A DNA stretch of 64,000 bases. Origin: UBA7672 sp044224605 (GTDB lineage: Bacteria > Pseudomonadota > Alphaproteobacteria > Caulobacterales > Hyphomonadaceae). Positions 16,964 to 26,165 of this stretch are shown here, piece by piece. Each line of letters starts with the position of its first letter. The first letter of the stretch is position 1. The stretch spans positions 1-64,000 of the forward strand of contig JBGAKC010000004.1 of the NCBI GenBank assembly GCA_044224605.1, in the 5' to 3' direction. The translations under genes and the position numbers were made by a program. A model generated the notes under the pieces. The model searched no databases. It had not been told where the DNA came from and worked only from the letters and a program-made list of their open reading frames with translations.

Positions 16964-18337
16964 ATGGACATCCGCCTTCACAACACGCTGACACGCGAAA
17001 AGCAGGTCTTTTCGCCGCAAAACCCGCAGCGGGTGACGATGTATGTCTGCGGACCGACGGTCTATTCCTACGCCCATATCGGCAATGCGCGGCCTCCCGT
17101 CGCATTCGACGTGCTGTTTCGCCTGCTGCGCGCAAAGTACGGGGCGGATCACGTCGTCTACGCGGCCAATATCACGGATGTGGACGACAAGATCATCGCC
17201 GCCGCAGCGGAAACCGGCCGGCCGATCGCCGAGATAACGGCCTTCTACGAGCGGATATACCGCGAGGACATGGGCGCGCTGGGCGTGATCGAGCCGACCT
17301 TCCGGCCGCATGCGACCGAGCACATCGGCGGCATGGTCGCGATCATCGAGGACCTGGTGGCGAAGGGGCACGCCTATCAGGGTCAGAACGGCGTGCTGTT
17401 CCACGTGCCTTCGATGAAGGACTACGGGAAGCTGTCGGGGCGGAGCCGGGACGACATGGTCGCCGGAGCGCGCGTCGAGGTCGATGGCGGCAAGAAGGAT
17501 CCGGCGGACTTCGCGCTGTGGAAGGCGGCGAAGGCAGGCGAGCCGAAGGAGGCGCGCTGGCCATCGCCCTGGGGCGAGGGCAGGCCGGGCTGGCATATCG
17601 AGTGCTCGGCGATGGCGAAGGCCGTGCTGGGCGAGACGCTGGACATTCATGCCGGCGGGCTCGACCTGATCTTCCCGCACCATGAGAACGAGATCGCGCA
17701 GAGCGAGTGCAGCCACGGGAAGCCGATGGCCAATTACTGGCTGCACAATGGCTTCCTCTCGATCGACAGCGAGAAGATGTCGAAGTCGATCGGCAATGTG
17801 AAACTCGTGCATGACCTGCTGAAGGCGTATGACGGCGAGACTTTGCGGCTGTCGCTGATGTCGGCGCATTATCGCGGGCCGCTGGATTTCACCGAGGCGC
17901 TGCTCACGCAGTCGAAGGCGACGCTGGACCGGCTCTACAATGCGCTGCGGCGGATGAAGGATGCGGAGGCGGATGATGTCGACGCGCCGGAGGGACTCGT
18001 GGCGGCGCTATGCGATGATCTCAACACGCCGCTGGCGCTGGCGGAGCTGTCGGCGCTGGCGACGGAGGCGAACAAGTCGGAGCCAGCTGACTGGCCGCGG
18101 CTGAAGGGGCAGATGCTGGCGGCGGGCGCGCTGCTGGGGCTACTGCAGCGCGATCCGGATGACTGGGCGCGGGGCGATGCGACAGACGCCAAGCGGATCG
18201 ACGCGCTGGTGCAGCAGCGGATCGACGCCCGCAAGGCGAAGGACTTCGCGGCGGCCGACCAGATCCGCAAGGCGCTGGCGGAAGAGGGCATCGAGATCAT
18301 GGACGGGCCGGGCGGCTCGACATGGCGGAGGCTGTAA
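16964..18337 (+). CDS. cysS: Cysteinyl-tRNA synthetase
   Basis: 457 residues, the standard length. It charges tRNA-Cys. The zinc-binding cysteine is in YVCGPTVYSYAHIGNAR, which also holds the HIGH-type signature as HIGN. The second half has HIECSAMAKAVLG, the HHENEIAQSE zinc/active-site segment and KMSKSIGN. The 5' region holds a 7-bp inverted repeat (CGTGAGA/TCTCACG around 16875-16897). No T-box leader is visible, as expected for an alphaproteobacterium. Confidence 0.97.
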   Translation: MDIRLHNTLTREKQVFSPQNPQRVTMYVCGPTVYSYAHIGNARPPVAFDVLFRLLRAKYGADHVVYAANITDVDDKIIAAAAETGRPIAEITAFYERIYREDMGALGVIEPTFRPHATEHIGGMVAIIEDLVAKGHAYQGQNGVLFHVPSMKDYGKLSGRSRDDMVAGARVEVDGGKKDPADFALWKAAKAGEPKEARWPSPWGEGRPGWHIECSAMAKAVLGETLDIHAGGLDLIFPHHENEIAQSECSHGKPMANYWLHNGFLSIDSEKMSKSIGNVKLVHDLLKAYDGETLRLSLMSAHYRGPLDFTEALLTQSKATLDRLYNALRRMKDAEADDVDAPEGLVAALCDDLNTPLALAELSALATEANKSEPADWPRLKGQMLAAGALLGLLQRDPDDWARGDATDAKRIDALVQQRIDARKAKDFAAADQIRKALAEEGIEIMDGPGGSTWRRL

Positions 18338-18430
18338 GGGTCTGAAACCAGTTGTGAGCGCTGCGGCGCAGCCCTTTGACGGGGCGGTGGCGCGGCCTAT
18401 GCTTGGCTTGTGTCAGAGGAAGGTCGGGCC

Positions 18431-18859
18431 ATGAGGCTTGTGGCAGTCGGGATTGCAGTGGCGCTGATGGCGGGAGCCTGTGCGTCGGATCCGTTGACGG
18501 GCGGGGGGCCGCGTCCGCCGCAGGGGCCGGGTCCGGCCGGCACGCAGTTCGGCTTCTGGGACCGGGATGCGGATGCGGCAGTGGACGCGGACTTCCGGTC
18601 GTACATCACGCGCACCTACAATGTGGGCGATGAAGCCCGGGCCAAGGCGACGTTGACGCAGGACGGCTTCAACTGCGAGGACGGCGCCGGGGCGGGCAAG
18701 CCGACGCTGTCGTGCGAACGGCTCTATCGCGACAACGAAATCATCCACACATGGACCGTCGACTTCCTGTCGAACGAGCGGGAGCCGCGGGCGCACTATT
18801 CGCGCGTCCAGCGCCGCGACGACCTGCGCAAGGCCGAAGAGAAGCGCAAAGGGAAATAA
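18431..18859 (+). CDS. Small lipoprotein, unknown
   Basis: 142 residues from the ATG at 18431, which opens a lipoprotein signal with lipobox MAGAC. After a Gly/Pro-rich linker there is a compact domain with two cysteines (FNCEDG and LSCERLY) and a charged C-terminal helix (RDDLRKAEEKRKGK). The cysteine pair in an oxidising compartment suggests a disulfide. No family is recognised. It lies seven bases upstream of the CHAD-domain gene and is probably co-transcribed. Confidence 0.78.
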   Translation: MRLVAVGIAVALMAGACASDPLTGGGPRPPQGPGPAGTQFGFWDRDADAAVDADFRSYITRTYNVGDEARAKATLTQDGFNCEDGAGAGKPTLSCERLYRDNEIIHTWTVDFLSNEREPRAHYSRVQRRDDLRKAEEKRKGK

Positions 18860-18866
18860 GCCTCAG

Positions 18867-19730
18867 ATGAGCTTTGTGCTGGCGCCCCACGAGACGCCCG
18901 GGGCCGGGCTGACGCGCGTGATCACCGAGCAGGTGGCCAAGCTGTCTGTCGAATGCGTGGAGGCGGGGCAGGACCCGTCGGCGTTCGCGCACAAGGCGCG
19001 GGTGCGATGCAAGCGCGTGCGGGCGGCGCTACGGCTGGCCAAGCCGCTGATCGGGGAGAAGGTCTACCGCAAGGAAAACCGGTGGTGGCGCGACCAGGCG
19101 CGCAAGCTCTCGGAGCTGCGCGATGCCGGGGCGCGGCTGGAGGCGCTGGATACGCTGCGGCCGTTCCTGGCGACGCGGATCGGATCGGCGATGACGCGCA
19201 AGCTGGGCGAGCGGTTCGCGACGAACCGGACGCAGGTGGATGCGGCGGCGGCGATCGCGGATTTCGTGGGCGCGATGGACAAGCGGGCCGAGGACCTGAT
19301 CCCGCAGATCGCCGATGGCGGGCGCGAGGAGATGGCTGAAGCGCTGGGCGAGACCTACAAGCTGGCGCGGTCGGCGATGAAGAAGGCGCTGGAACACGAA
19401 AAGCCGGAACTGCTCCACGAATGGCGGAAGCAGGCGAAGTACCACGCGCTGCAGGCGAGGCTGTTGCGGCTGACATTTCCGGACGCGCTGGAGCAGCGTG
19501 TGGCGGCGGTGCGGGACCTGGCGGGACTGCTGGGCGAGGCGCAGGACATCGAAGTGGTGAAGGCGGGAACCAAAGGCTGGCGCGAGGCGCCGCGCGGGTT
19601 CCGCGATGTGCTCGAGGTGCGGCGCAAGGCGCTGGTGACGGGCGCGCGGGCAACTGGAGCGGCGCTGTTCGCCGAAAAGCCCAAGGCGTGGATGAAGGAA
19701 TTGTCGCCGCCTGTCATGGCTGACGAATAG
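18867..19730 (+). CDS. CHAD domain protein
   Basis: 287 residues, all-helical and rich in basic residues. The CHAD signature is visible as HKARVRCKRVRAALRLAKP near the N-terminus and a second HEWRKQAKYHALQARLLR near residue 190, giving the two internal halves typical of the family. CHAD domains bind inorganic polyphosphate and often sit next to polyphosphate enzymes (ppk, ppx) or CYTH triphosphatases. None is adjacent here. No membrane segment is present, so it is cytoplasmic and may be bound to polyphosphate granules. Confidence 0.9.
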   Translation: MSFVLAPHETPGAGLTRVITEQVAKLSVECVEAGQDPSAFAHKARVRCKRVRAALRLAKPLIGEKVYRKENRWWRDQARKLSELRDAGARLEALDTLRPFLATRIGSAMTRKLGERFATNRTQVDAAAAIADFVGAMDKRAEDLIPQIADGGREEMAEALGETYKLARSAMKKALEHEKPELLHEWRKQAKYHALQARLLRLTFPDALEQRVAAVRDLAGLLGEAQDIEVVKAGTKGWREAPRGFRDVLEVRRKALVTGARATGAALFAEKPKAWMKELSPPVMADE

Positions 19731-19770
19731 ACGCCTTGATCCTGGGGCCGTTCGGGCCGATCTAGGTTCC

Positions 19771-20211
19771 ATGTTTGGCGAACTCTATCACAACCGGGTG
19801 CTCGAGCTGGCGGCGGATATTCCGCATGTCGGGGCGCTGGCCGATGCTGAGGGATCTTCGCTGAAGGTGTCGCGCGTTTGCGGGTCGACCGTGCAGGTGG
19901 ATGTGAAGCTGGACAGCGAGGGACGGATTGCGGCGATCGCGGTCGATCCCAAGGCGTGCGCGCTGGGTCAGGCGGCGACGTCGATCCTGGCGCGGCATGC
20001 GATCGGGCGGTCGCTGGCGGAAATGGAAGCGGCGCGCGATTCGCTGAAGGCGATGCTGAAGGACGGCGCGGAGCCCCCGCAGGGCGAGTTCTGGGAGCTG
20101 CGTCACCTGCAGCCGGTGCGGGAATATCCGCCGCGGCATACGTCGACCATGCTGGCCTTCGAGGCCGTGGTGGAGGCCATGAAACAGGCGCTGGAGAAGC
20201 GGGCGGCCTGA
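19771..20211 (+). CDS. NifU-like iron-sulfur cluster scaffold family protein
   Basis: 146 residues. It has the IscU/NifU N-terminal fold pattern: an opening ELYHNRVLELAADIPHVG, a cysteine in RVCGSTVQVDVKL and a second in KACALGQAATSILARHAIG. Classical IscU has three cysteines; only two are in place here, and the third is replaced in the C-terminal half. This shortened form is common in alphaproteobacteria and is annotated as an iron-sulfur assembly scaffold. No isc or suf gene is adjacent. Confidence 0.8.
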   Translation: MFGELYHNRVLELAADIPHVGALADAEGSSLKVSRVCGSTVQVDVKLDSEGRIAAIAVDPKACALGQAATSILARHAIGRSLAEMEAARDSLKAMLKDGAEPPQGEFWELRHLQPVREYPPRHTSTMLAFEAVVEAMKQALEKRAA

Positions 20212-20214
20212 TAC

Positions 20215-20227
20215 TTGACTTAGTCAA
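20215..20227 (+). promoter_or_regulatory. Palindromic operator upstream of MarR-GNAT gene
   Basis: TTGACTTAGTCAA is a perfect 6-bp inverted repeat about a central T, 22 bases before the ATG of the MarR-GNAT gene and directly followed by an AT-rich CTATAT. Its size and symmetry fit a MarR-dimer operator, suggesting autoregulation. Confidence 0.55.
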
Positions 20228-20248
20228 CTATATGCGCGAGCGTGGGGC

Positions 20249-21190
20249 ATGAGCGCTCCGTCGCAATCGCAGATCGCATCCGTTCGCAGGTTCAATCGGT
20301 TCTACACGCGGGAGGTTGGCGTCCTGCGGAAGAACTTCCTCGACACGCCATGGTCGCTGGCCGAGATGCGGGTGCTGTTCGAGATCGCGAATGGCGACGA
20401 CGTGACTGCGAGCGATGTCGGCAAGGCGCTCGACCTCGACGCGGCCTATCTCAGCCGGATGCTTCAGAAATTCGAGAAGGACGGACTGGTGACGCGGACG
20501 CGATCCGAAGCGGACGCGCGGGTGAGTTTTCTCGGTCTGTCAGCCAAAGGGAAGAAGCAGTTCGCGGCGGCGAATGAGCGACAGGTGGCGCAGACAACGG
20601 GGATGCTGGCCAAGCTGGGCGCGGGGCAGCGTCAGCGGCTGGTGAGCGCGATGCGCGAGATCGAGGCGTTGCTGGGCGAGCCAGGCGGCAGGGAGCGCAG
20701 GTATGTGCTGCGCGATCCGGGGCCGGGCGATATCGGCTGGATGATCGAGCGGCATGGGACGCTCTATGGCGAGGAATACGGCTGGCGCGGTCCGTTCGAG
20801 GGCATGTGTGCAGGCATCGTTTCGGACTTCGTGAAGAACTTCGATCCGCAGCTGGAGAAGTGCTGGATTGCCGAAGTCGATGGCGTGCGGGCCGGTTGCG
20901 TTATGCTGGTGAAGGACGATCCCAAGACGAAGAAGGCGGATGTGGCGCGAGTACGCCTGCTGCTGCTCGAGCCGTTCGCGCGGGGAATGGGGCTGGGGCG
21001 CAAGCTCGTGGAAGAGTGCGTGAGCTTTGCGCGGGCGAAGGGATACAGGCGCGTGACGCTGTGGACGCACAAGGAACTGACGGCGGCTCGGGCGATCTAT
21101 GACAAGCTCGGCTTCGTGAAGATGGGCGAGGAAAGCCACGACGACTGGGGCGGCAAGGCGACGAGCGAGTTCTGGGATCTCGAATTGTGA
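20249..21190 (+). CDS. MarR-family regulator fused to GNAT acetyltransferase
   Basis: 313 residues in two domains. Residues 1-150 are a winged-helix MarR domain, with recognition region TASDVGKALDLDAAYLSRML and wing VTRTRSEADARVSFL. Residues about 155-313 are a GNAT domain with acetyl-CoA loop LLEPFARGMGLGRKLVEECV and the later YDKLGFVKMGEE. Fusions of this kind are known in actinobacteria and proteobacteria, but their substrate is usually unknown. A perfect palindrome lies just upstream. Its TGA overlaps the GTG start of a second GNAT gene by the GTGA signature, so the two acetyltransferases are co-translated. Confidence 0.93.
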   Translation: MSAPSQSQIASVRRFNRFYTREVGVLRKNFLDTPWSLAEMRVLFEIANGDDVTASDVGKALDLDAAYLSRMLQKFEKDGLVTRTRSEADARVSFLGLSAKGKKQFAAANERQVAQTTGMLAKLGAGQRQRLVSAMREIEALLGEPGGRERRYVLRDPGPGDIGWMIERHGTLYGEEYGWRGPFEGMCAGIVSDFVKNFDPQLEKCWIAEVDGVRAGCVMLVKDDPKTKKADVARVRLLLLEPFARGMGLGRKLVEECVSFARAKGYRRVTLWTHKELTAARAIYDKLGFVKMGEESHDDWGGKATSEFWDLEL

Positions 21191-21876
21191 GCCATGTTCT
21201 CGGGAGTCATTTACTCGATAGGCCGATCTGGAGTGCGCTGGAGACGCGGCAAGCGGCGTTTGGTTCGGGCAAAGGCATTGCCCGGCGGTTTCCCGTCGAT
21301 GTGAGCCCGTTCGTGGCGGCGCGGGATGGATCGGCGGAGGCGGTGGCCGAGCTCGTGAAGCTGATCCCGGATGCCGACGACGTGTCGTTCCTCGAAGTTG
21401 CGCCGCCCAAGGCGCCGGCGGGGATCATGGGGACCGAAGCGGCCTGCTTCCAGATGACGGCAGCCAAGTTCGCGCGCCTGGCGCGTGACGTTGGCGCGCA
21501 TCCGCTCGCTGAGGCGGATGCGGCGGAGATGCTGGAGCTTGCGTTGCTGACGCGACCGGGGCCGTTCCGTAAGCGGACGCATACGCTGGGGCGCTTCATC
21601 GGCGTGCGTGAAAACGGGAGGCTTGTGGCGATGGCGGGGGAGCGGCTGTGCGTTCCCGGGTATCGCGAGATCAGCGCGGTGTGCACGCATCCGGACTGGC
21701 AGGGGCGCGGGTTGGGCGGAGCGCTGCTGCAACAGGTGGGCGAGCGGATCCTGCGCGAGGGTGATACGCCGTTCCTGCACACCTATACGCACAATGCGCC
21801 GGCCGTGGCGCTTTACACGAAGCTGGGCTTTGGCGTGCGCAGCGAGATCGTGCACGCGGTGTGGAAGCGGGTTTGA
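21187..21876 (+). CDS. GNAT-family N-acetyltransferase (FR47-like)
   Basis: 229 residues from a GTG overlapping the upstream stop. The first 100 residues are a helical N-terminal part. The C-terminal GNAT domain has the acetyl-CoA loop VCTHPDWQGRGLGGALLQQV and the closing HTYTHNAPAVALYTKLGFGVR. This arrangement matches the FR47 subgroup. It is directly coupled to the MarR-GNAT gene, so it is probably under the same operator. Substrate unknown. Confidence 0.92.
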   Translation: MSHVLGSHLLDRPIWSALETRQAAFGSGKGIARRFPVDVSPFVAARDGSAEAVAELVKLIPDADDVSFLEVAPPKAPAGIMGTEAACFQMTAAKFARLARDVGAHPLAEADAAEMLELALLTRPGPFRKRTHTLGRFIGVRENGRLVAMAGERLCVPGYREISAVCTHPDWQGRGLGGALLQQVGERILREGDTPFLHTYTHNAPAVALYTKLGFGVRSEIVHAVWKRV

Positions 21877-21925
21877 CTCGCGATATCTGAATCCGCAGAT
21901 TGTTGGCCATTCGCGGGGAACGGAC

Positions 21926-22396
21926 ATGCTGGCGTTTCGCATTCTTGTGCTTGGCCTCATCGCGCAGGGCGGCGCTGCGTTCGCGCAGGCGCAGCCGGGC
22001 GAGGTGTTCGCGGGGCTCACGGGTTCATGCTGGCGCACGCAGATGGACGACGCCGGACCCAATACCGATACGCACTGCTTCGAGACGGCGGTCGGCGGCA
22101 AGATGGTGACCGACACGCACAAGGTGCGGACCCCGAAGGGTGAGGTGATCTACGAAGGCGTCAGCGTCTATCTGCTCGACAAGGCGAGTGGGGAGCTGGT
22201 GTATGAGTACTTCTATTCGAACGGCGGCAAGCTGGTCGGCTATGGCAAGCGCACCGGGGACGAGATCCGGCTCGGATCGAAGCCGGGACAGGAAACGCCG
22301 GACCTGGTGTGGAAGCTGATGGGCGATCGCTACACGGTTACACCGGCGGGGGCCGACAAGGGCCATGTCGGGACGTTTGTGAAAGTGACCCGGTAG
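21926..22396 (+). CDS. Secreted protein, unknown
   Basis: 156 residues from the ATG at 21926 with GGGGAACGG upstream. A signal peptide ends in AFAQA. The mature part has a pair of cysteines (GSCWRTQMDD and THCFETAVGG) and a beta-rich pattern (KMVTDTHKVRTPKGEVIYEG). It resembles small secreted beta-barrel proteins seen in alphaproteobacteria, but I cannot name a family. It is 49 bases from the GNAT gene and may end that operon. Confidence 0.8.
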   Translation: MLAFRILVLGLIAQGGAAFAQAQPGEVFAGLTGSCWRTQMDDAGPNTDTHCFETAVGGKMVTDTHKVRTPKGEVIYEGVSVYLLDKASGELVYEYFYSNGGKLVGYGKRTGDEIRLGSKPGQETPDLVWKLMGDRYTVTPAGADKGHVGTFVKVTR

Positions 22397-22441
22397 GGCC
22401 CCCGGTTTGATTGTTAAGGCCGCCGGGGCTATATGCGGCCC

Positions 22442-22762
22442 ATGGCTCAAGCCGCCCAATACAAGCCCGTCATGGGCGCCCTGCTGAAGGGCTACAAGGC
22501 GACGCTGTCACCGGCGTTCGTCGCGCTGGGCGTGCGTTGCCGGCATGAGCCCTCGTGCTCGGAATACTGCGCGGAATGCGTGTCCCGGCATGGGGTGTGG
22601 GCGGGATCGTGGATGGCCCTGGCGCGGTTCAGCCGCTGCCGGCCCGGAGGATCGCACGGGTGGGACCCGGCGCCGACCCTAACTAGCACCGGCGCGCGGT
22701 GGTTCGCGCCCTGGCGCTATGGCGTCTGGAGCGTGGACCGGTCCGAAACCGCCCGCCCCTAA
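22442..22762 (+). CDS. yidD: Membrane protein insertion efficiency factor YidD
   Basis: 106 residues; an alternative ATG lies three codons upstream. The YidD core is clear: KPVMGALLKGYKATLSPAF, CRHEPSCSEYCAECVSRHG and FSRCRPGGSHGWDP. YidD helps the insertase YidC in many bacteria and is normally in the rnpA-yidC region; here it is separate and sits just before thrS. The C-terminal tail after DPAP is longer than usual. Confidence 0.9.
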   Translation: MAQAAQYKPVMGALLKGYKATLSPAFVALGVRCRHEPSCSEYCAECVSRHGVWAGSWMALARFSRCRPGGSHGWDPAPTLTSTGARWFAPWRYGVWSVDRSETARP

Positions 22763-22854
22763 GTTCCAAGGACCTCTCAAAATCAAAACTGGATGGCGGG
22801 TTCAAAGACCCGGCGAAGTGCTTTATCCGTCCGCGGAACACGAAAGACACGACC

Positions 22855-24798
22855 ATGATCAACGTATCCTTCCCCGATGGCTCGAAGCGGGAGTACCCGG
22901 ACGGGTCCACGCCGCTGACGATTGCGGAAGCCATCTCCAAGTCGCTGGCCAAGCGGTCGGTGATCGCGAAGGTGGACGGGAAGCTCTACGACATGAAACG
23001 GCCGCTCGAGGGCGACGTTTCGCTGGAGCTGCTGGACATCAACGCCAAGGACTCGCTGGACCTGATCCGGCACGACGCGGCGCACGTTCTTGCACAGGCG
23101 GTGCAGGAGCTTTTCCCCGGAACGCAGGTGACGATCGGGCCGACGGTCGAGGATGGCTTCTACTACGACTTCGCGCGCAAGGAGCCGTTCTCGACCGATG
23201 ACTTCGCCAAGATCGAAGCGAAGATGAAGGAGATCGTGGATCGTGATCTTCCCATCAACCGCGAGGTATGGAGCAAGGACGACGCGATCGCGCACTTCAA
23301 GAAGCTGGGTGAGGACTACAAGGCGCAGATCATCGACGACATCATCCCGCCGGGCGAGGCGATAACGCTGTACTCGCATGGCGGGCAATGGAGCGATCTG
23401 TGCCGCGGGCCGCACCTGCCGTCGACGGGCAAGTTGCCCAAGGCGTTCAAGTTGTTGAAGTTGGCGGGGGCGTACTGGCGCGGCGACAGCAATAACGAGA
23501 TGCTGCAGCGGATGTACGGCACGGCGTGGGCCAACGAGGCCGACCTTGTCGCCTATCTCAAGCGCATCGAGGAAGCCGAGAAGCGCGACCACCGCAAGCT
23601 TGGCCGCGAGCTCGATCTCTTCCACATGCAGGAAGAGGGTCGCGGCATGGTGTTCTGGCACGAGAAGGGCCTGCGCATCTGGCAGACGATCGAAGCCTAT
23701 ATGCGCCGGCGTCTGGCGGCGGCCGGGTATCATGAGGTGCGGACGCCGCAGGTGCTGGACAAGCGGTTCTGGGAGCAGTCGGGCCACTGGGAGAATTACC
23801 GCGAGAACATGTTCGTCGCGGAGACGGCCGAGGAGGAGACGCTGGCGCTGAAGCCGATGAACTGCCCGGGCCACGTGCAGATCTTCAAGTTCGGGCAGAA
23901 GTCGTATCGTGACCTGCCGCTGCGCATGGCGGAGTTCGGAGCGTGCCACCGGTATGAGCCGTCGGGCGCGCTGCACGGGCTGATGCGCGTGCGGGCGTTC
24001 ACGCAGGACGATGCGCACATCTTCTGCCGCGAGGACCAGATCGAGGACGAGGTGGCGGCCTTCATCCGGCTTGCTTCCTCGATCCATGAGGATTTCGGCC
24101 TGACGCGCGACCACATTACGCTGGGCACGCGCCCGGAGAAACGCGCCGGCACGGATGCGTTCTGGGACATGGCGGAAGGCCAGCTGATGAACGCGGCGCG
24201 CAAGGCCGGCGTCGAGGCCGTGATCGCGGCGGGCGACGGGGCATTCTATGCGCCCAAGCTCGACTTCCAGCTGAAGGACGCGATCGGCCGGACGTGGACG
24301 TGCGGCACGATCCAGAACGACTACGTGCTGCCCGAAAGGCTCGGCGCGGAGTTCGTTGCGGAGGACGGGCAGAAGCACAAGCCGGTGATGCTGCACCGCG
24401 CGATCCTGGGCTCGCTCGAGCGTTTCATCGGTGTGCTGATCGAGAACTATGCCGGGGCGTTCCCGATGTGGCTCTCGCCGGTGCAGGTGGTCGTCGCGAC
24501 GATCTCGGAAGCGGCGGACGGCTACGCCAAGGAAGCAGCTGACGTGCTGCGCAAGGCGGGGCTGCGGGTCGAGATCGATACGCGCGGCGAGAAGATCAAC
24601 TACAAGATCCGGGAGCATTCGCTGCAGAAGGTGCCCGTCATTGCGGTGGTCGGCGGCAAGGAAGCGGAGGAGCGCAAGCTGGCGCTGCGCCGCTTCGGCA
24701 GTCAGGCGCAGGAAGTGGTGACGCTGGAAGCAGCGGCGAAATTCCTCATCGAGGAAGCGCTGCCGCCTGACCTCAAGCGGGCGAAGGCGAGCGTGTGA
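22855..24798 (+). CDS. thrS: Threonyl-tRNA synthetase
   Basis: 647 residues from the ATG at 22855 (MINVSFPDGSKREYP); the open frame continues upstream but without homology. The order is the TGS domain (residues 1-62), an editing domain with the HDAAHVLAQA zinc-type histidine and YYDFARKEPF, a class II catalytic core with MNCPGHVQIFK and RMAEFGACHRYEPSGALHG, and a C-terminal anticodon-binding domain. Zinc ligands typical of ThrRS are present. Its TGA overlaps the GTG of the next glycosyltransferase gene, an unexpected pairing. Confidence 0.97.
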   Translation: MINVSFPDGSKREYPDGSTPLTIAEAISKSLAKRSVIAKVDGKLYDMKRPLEGDVSLELLDINAKDSLDLIRHDAAHVLAQAVQELFPGTQVTIGPTVEDGFYYDFARKEPFSTDDFAKIEAKMKEIVDRDLPINREVWSKDDAIAHFKKLGEDYKAQIIDDIIPPGEAITLYSHGGQWSDLCRGPHLPSTGKLPKAFKLLKLAGAYWRGDSNNEMLQRMYGTAWANEADLVAYLKRIEEAEKRDHRKLGRELDLFHMQEEGRGMVFWHEKGLRIWQTIEAYMRRRLAAAGYHEVRTPQVLDKRFWEQSGHWENYRENMFVAETAEEETLALKPMNCPGHVQIFKFGQKSYRDLPLRMAEFGACHRYEPSGALHGLMRVRAFTQDDAHIFCREDQIEDEVAAFIRLASSIHEDFGLTRDHITLGTRPEKRAGTDAFWDMAEGQLMNAARKAGVEAVIAAGDGAFYAPKLDFQLKDAIGRTWTCGTIQNDYVLPERLGAEFVAEDGQKHKPVMLHRAILGSLERFIGVLIENYAGAFPMWLSPVQVVVATISEAADGYAKEAADVLRKAGLRVEIDTRGEKINYKIREHSLQKVPVIAVVGGKEAEERKLALRRFGSQAQEVVTLEAAAKFLIEEALPPDLKRAKASV

Positions 24799-26165
24799 CC
24801 GCTGACCGCCATATCGGGGATCAGGCGCGGGTCATGGCCGTTAGGCTGAGGCTCGGCCTGACCGATCTTCCCGCCGTCGAGCAGTGGGCCGGTCAGGCGA
24901 TCTCCGAAGGCGGCGGGGCTCACCTCGAACTGACGGACCTCGGGATTGCGAAGGAGGCAGGCGAGCGGATCACGCTGCGCCTGCTTTCGCAGCTTGGTGG
25001 GAAGACGACGGCGCTCGATGTGACGCGGGCGTTCGGGACGGTGCGTGTGGATGAGCTTTCGCCGGAGGAATTGAGCCGGCTGGCGCACGCGCTCGATCCG
25101 GTGCTGGAGGAGCTTGATCCGGACAGCGTGCCGGATGTGCTCGATCCGGCGTTCGACCTTGCGGAGGATTTTCACACGGCTCGGGCGAAGGGCGATGCGG
25201 CCGTTACGGCGATCGAGAAGAAGATGCGCGCGCTGCTGCATGACGTGAAGGAGTATGCGGCGGAGTTGCCTGAGGAGAAGCAGCCGGAAGTGGCGCCGCC
25301 GCCTGCGCCTACGGTTTGCGCGGTGGTGGTGAGCTTCAACACCGGGCCCGTGCTGTTCGATTGCCTTGCCGCGCTGCATGCTGATCCGGCGATCGACGAG
25401 ATCGTGCTGGTGGACAATGGCAACCCGCCTGAAACGCTAGCGCGGATCGAGGAGCTGTACGGCAGGTCCGACAGGCTCAAGGTGGTGGGCGGCGGTGCCA
25501 ATCGCGGGTTTGCGGCGGGCGTCAATTTCGGCGCGGCGCGGGCAAAGGGCGACAGGCTGCTGATCATCAATCCGGATGCGGTGCTGCAGCCCGGTTCGGT
25601 CGAGGCGCTGTCGGCGGCGCTGGCGGGCGCGGCGGAGCCTGCGGTTGTGGGCGGAAGGATATTCGGAAGCGATGGCAAGGAGCAGCGCGGCGCGCGGCGG
25701 CGGCGGCTGACGATGCGGTCTGCGGCGGCGACTTTCCTGGGGCTGGGGTGGCTGAAGGCGATCAATCCGGGCTTTGTGAGCATCAACCGGAATGAGGAGC
25801 CGGAGCCGGAAGGCCCCGTGCCGATGGAAGCGGTGAGCGGGGCTCTGATGTTCGTCTCGCGCACCAGCTTCGACAGGCTGGGCGGGTTTGACGAAGGGTA
25901 CTTCCTGCACGTCGAGGATCTTGACCTGTGCCGGCGGGCGGAAGCGGAGGGAGGCACGGTGATCTACACGCCGTTGGCGTCCGCGCTACATCATGGCGCG
26001 ACGAGCGATGCGCCGGCGCTGGTCGTGGAGAAGCACAAGGGCGCGGGGCTCAACCGCTATTTTCGCAAGTTCGCGGAAACGCCAGGCGAGAAGTTCGCGG
26101 CGCAGGTGCTGGGGCCGCTGATCGGTTTCCTGTTGTCGATGCGGGCGCGGATGCGGCGAAGCTAG
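24795..26165 (+). CDS. GT2 glycosyltransferase with unusual N-terminal helical domain
   Basis: 456 residues from the GTG that overlaps the thrS stop. The C-terminal part, from about residue 172, is a family 2 glycosyltransferase of rhamnosyltransferase type: VCAVVVSFNTGPVLFDCL, VDNGNPPE, GANRGFAAGVNFGAA and the metal-binding IINPDA, ending with FLHVEDLDLCRRAEAEG. The first ~170 residues form a separate acidic helical domain (for example ELSPEELSRLAHALDPVLEE) that I do not recognise. No signal peptide is present, so it is cytoplasmic or peripheral. The stop overlaps the stop of the convergent ArnT-like gene by three bases (CTAG). Confidence 0.88.
   Translation: MTADRHIGDQARVMAVRLRLGLTDLPAVEQWAGQAISEGGGAHLELTDLGIAKEAGERITLRLLSQLGGKTTALDVTRAFGTVRVDELSPEELSRLAHALDPVLEELDPDSVPDVLDPAFDLAEDFHTARAKGDAAVTAIEKKMRALLHDVKEYAAELPEEKQPEVAPPPAPTVCAVVVSFNTGPVLFDCLAALHADPAIDEIVLVDNGNPPETLARIEELYGRSDRLKVVGGGANRGFAAGVNFGAARAKGDRLLIINPDAVLQPGSVEALSAALAGAAEPAVVGGRIFGSDGKEQRGARRRRLTMRSAAATFLGLGWLKAINPGFVSINRNEEPEPEGPVPMEAVSGALMFVSRTSFDRLGGFDEGYFLHVEDLDLCRRAEAEGGTVIYTPLASALHHGATSDAPALVVEKHKGAGLNRYFRKFAETPGEKFAAQVLGPLIGFLLSMRARMRRS

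Noticed and set aside
22783..24618. A 611-codon minus-strand frame opposite thrS.
   Set aside because: Shadow of thrS: Arg/Leu/His-rich with no recognisable domain.
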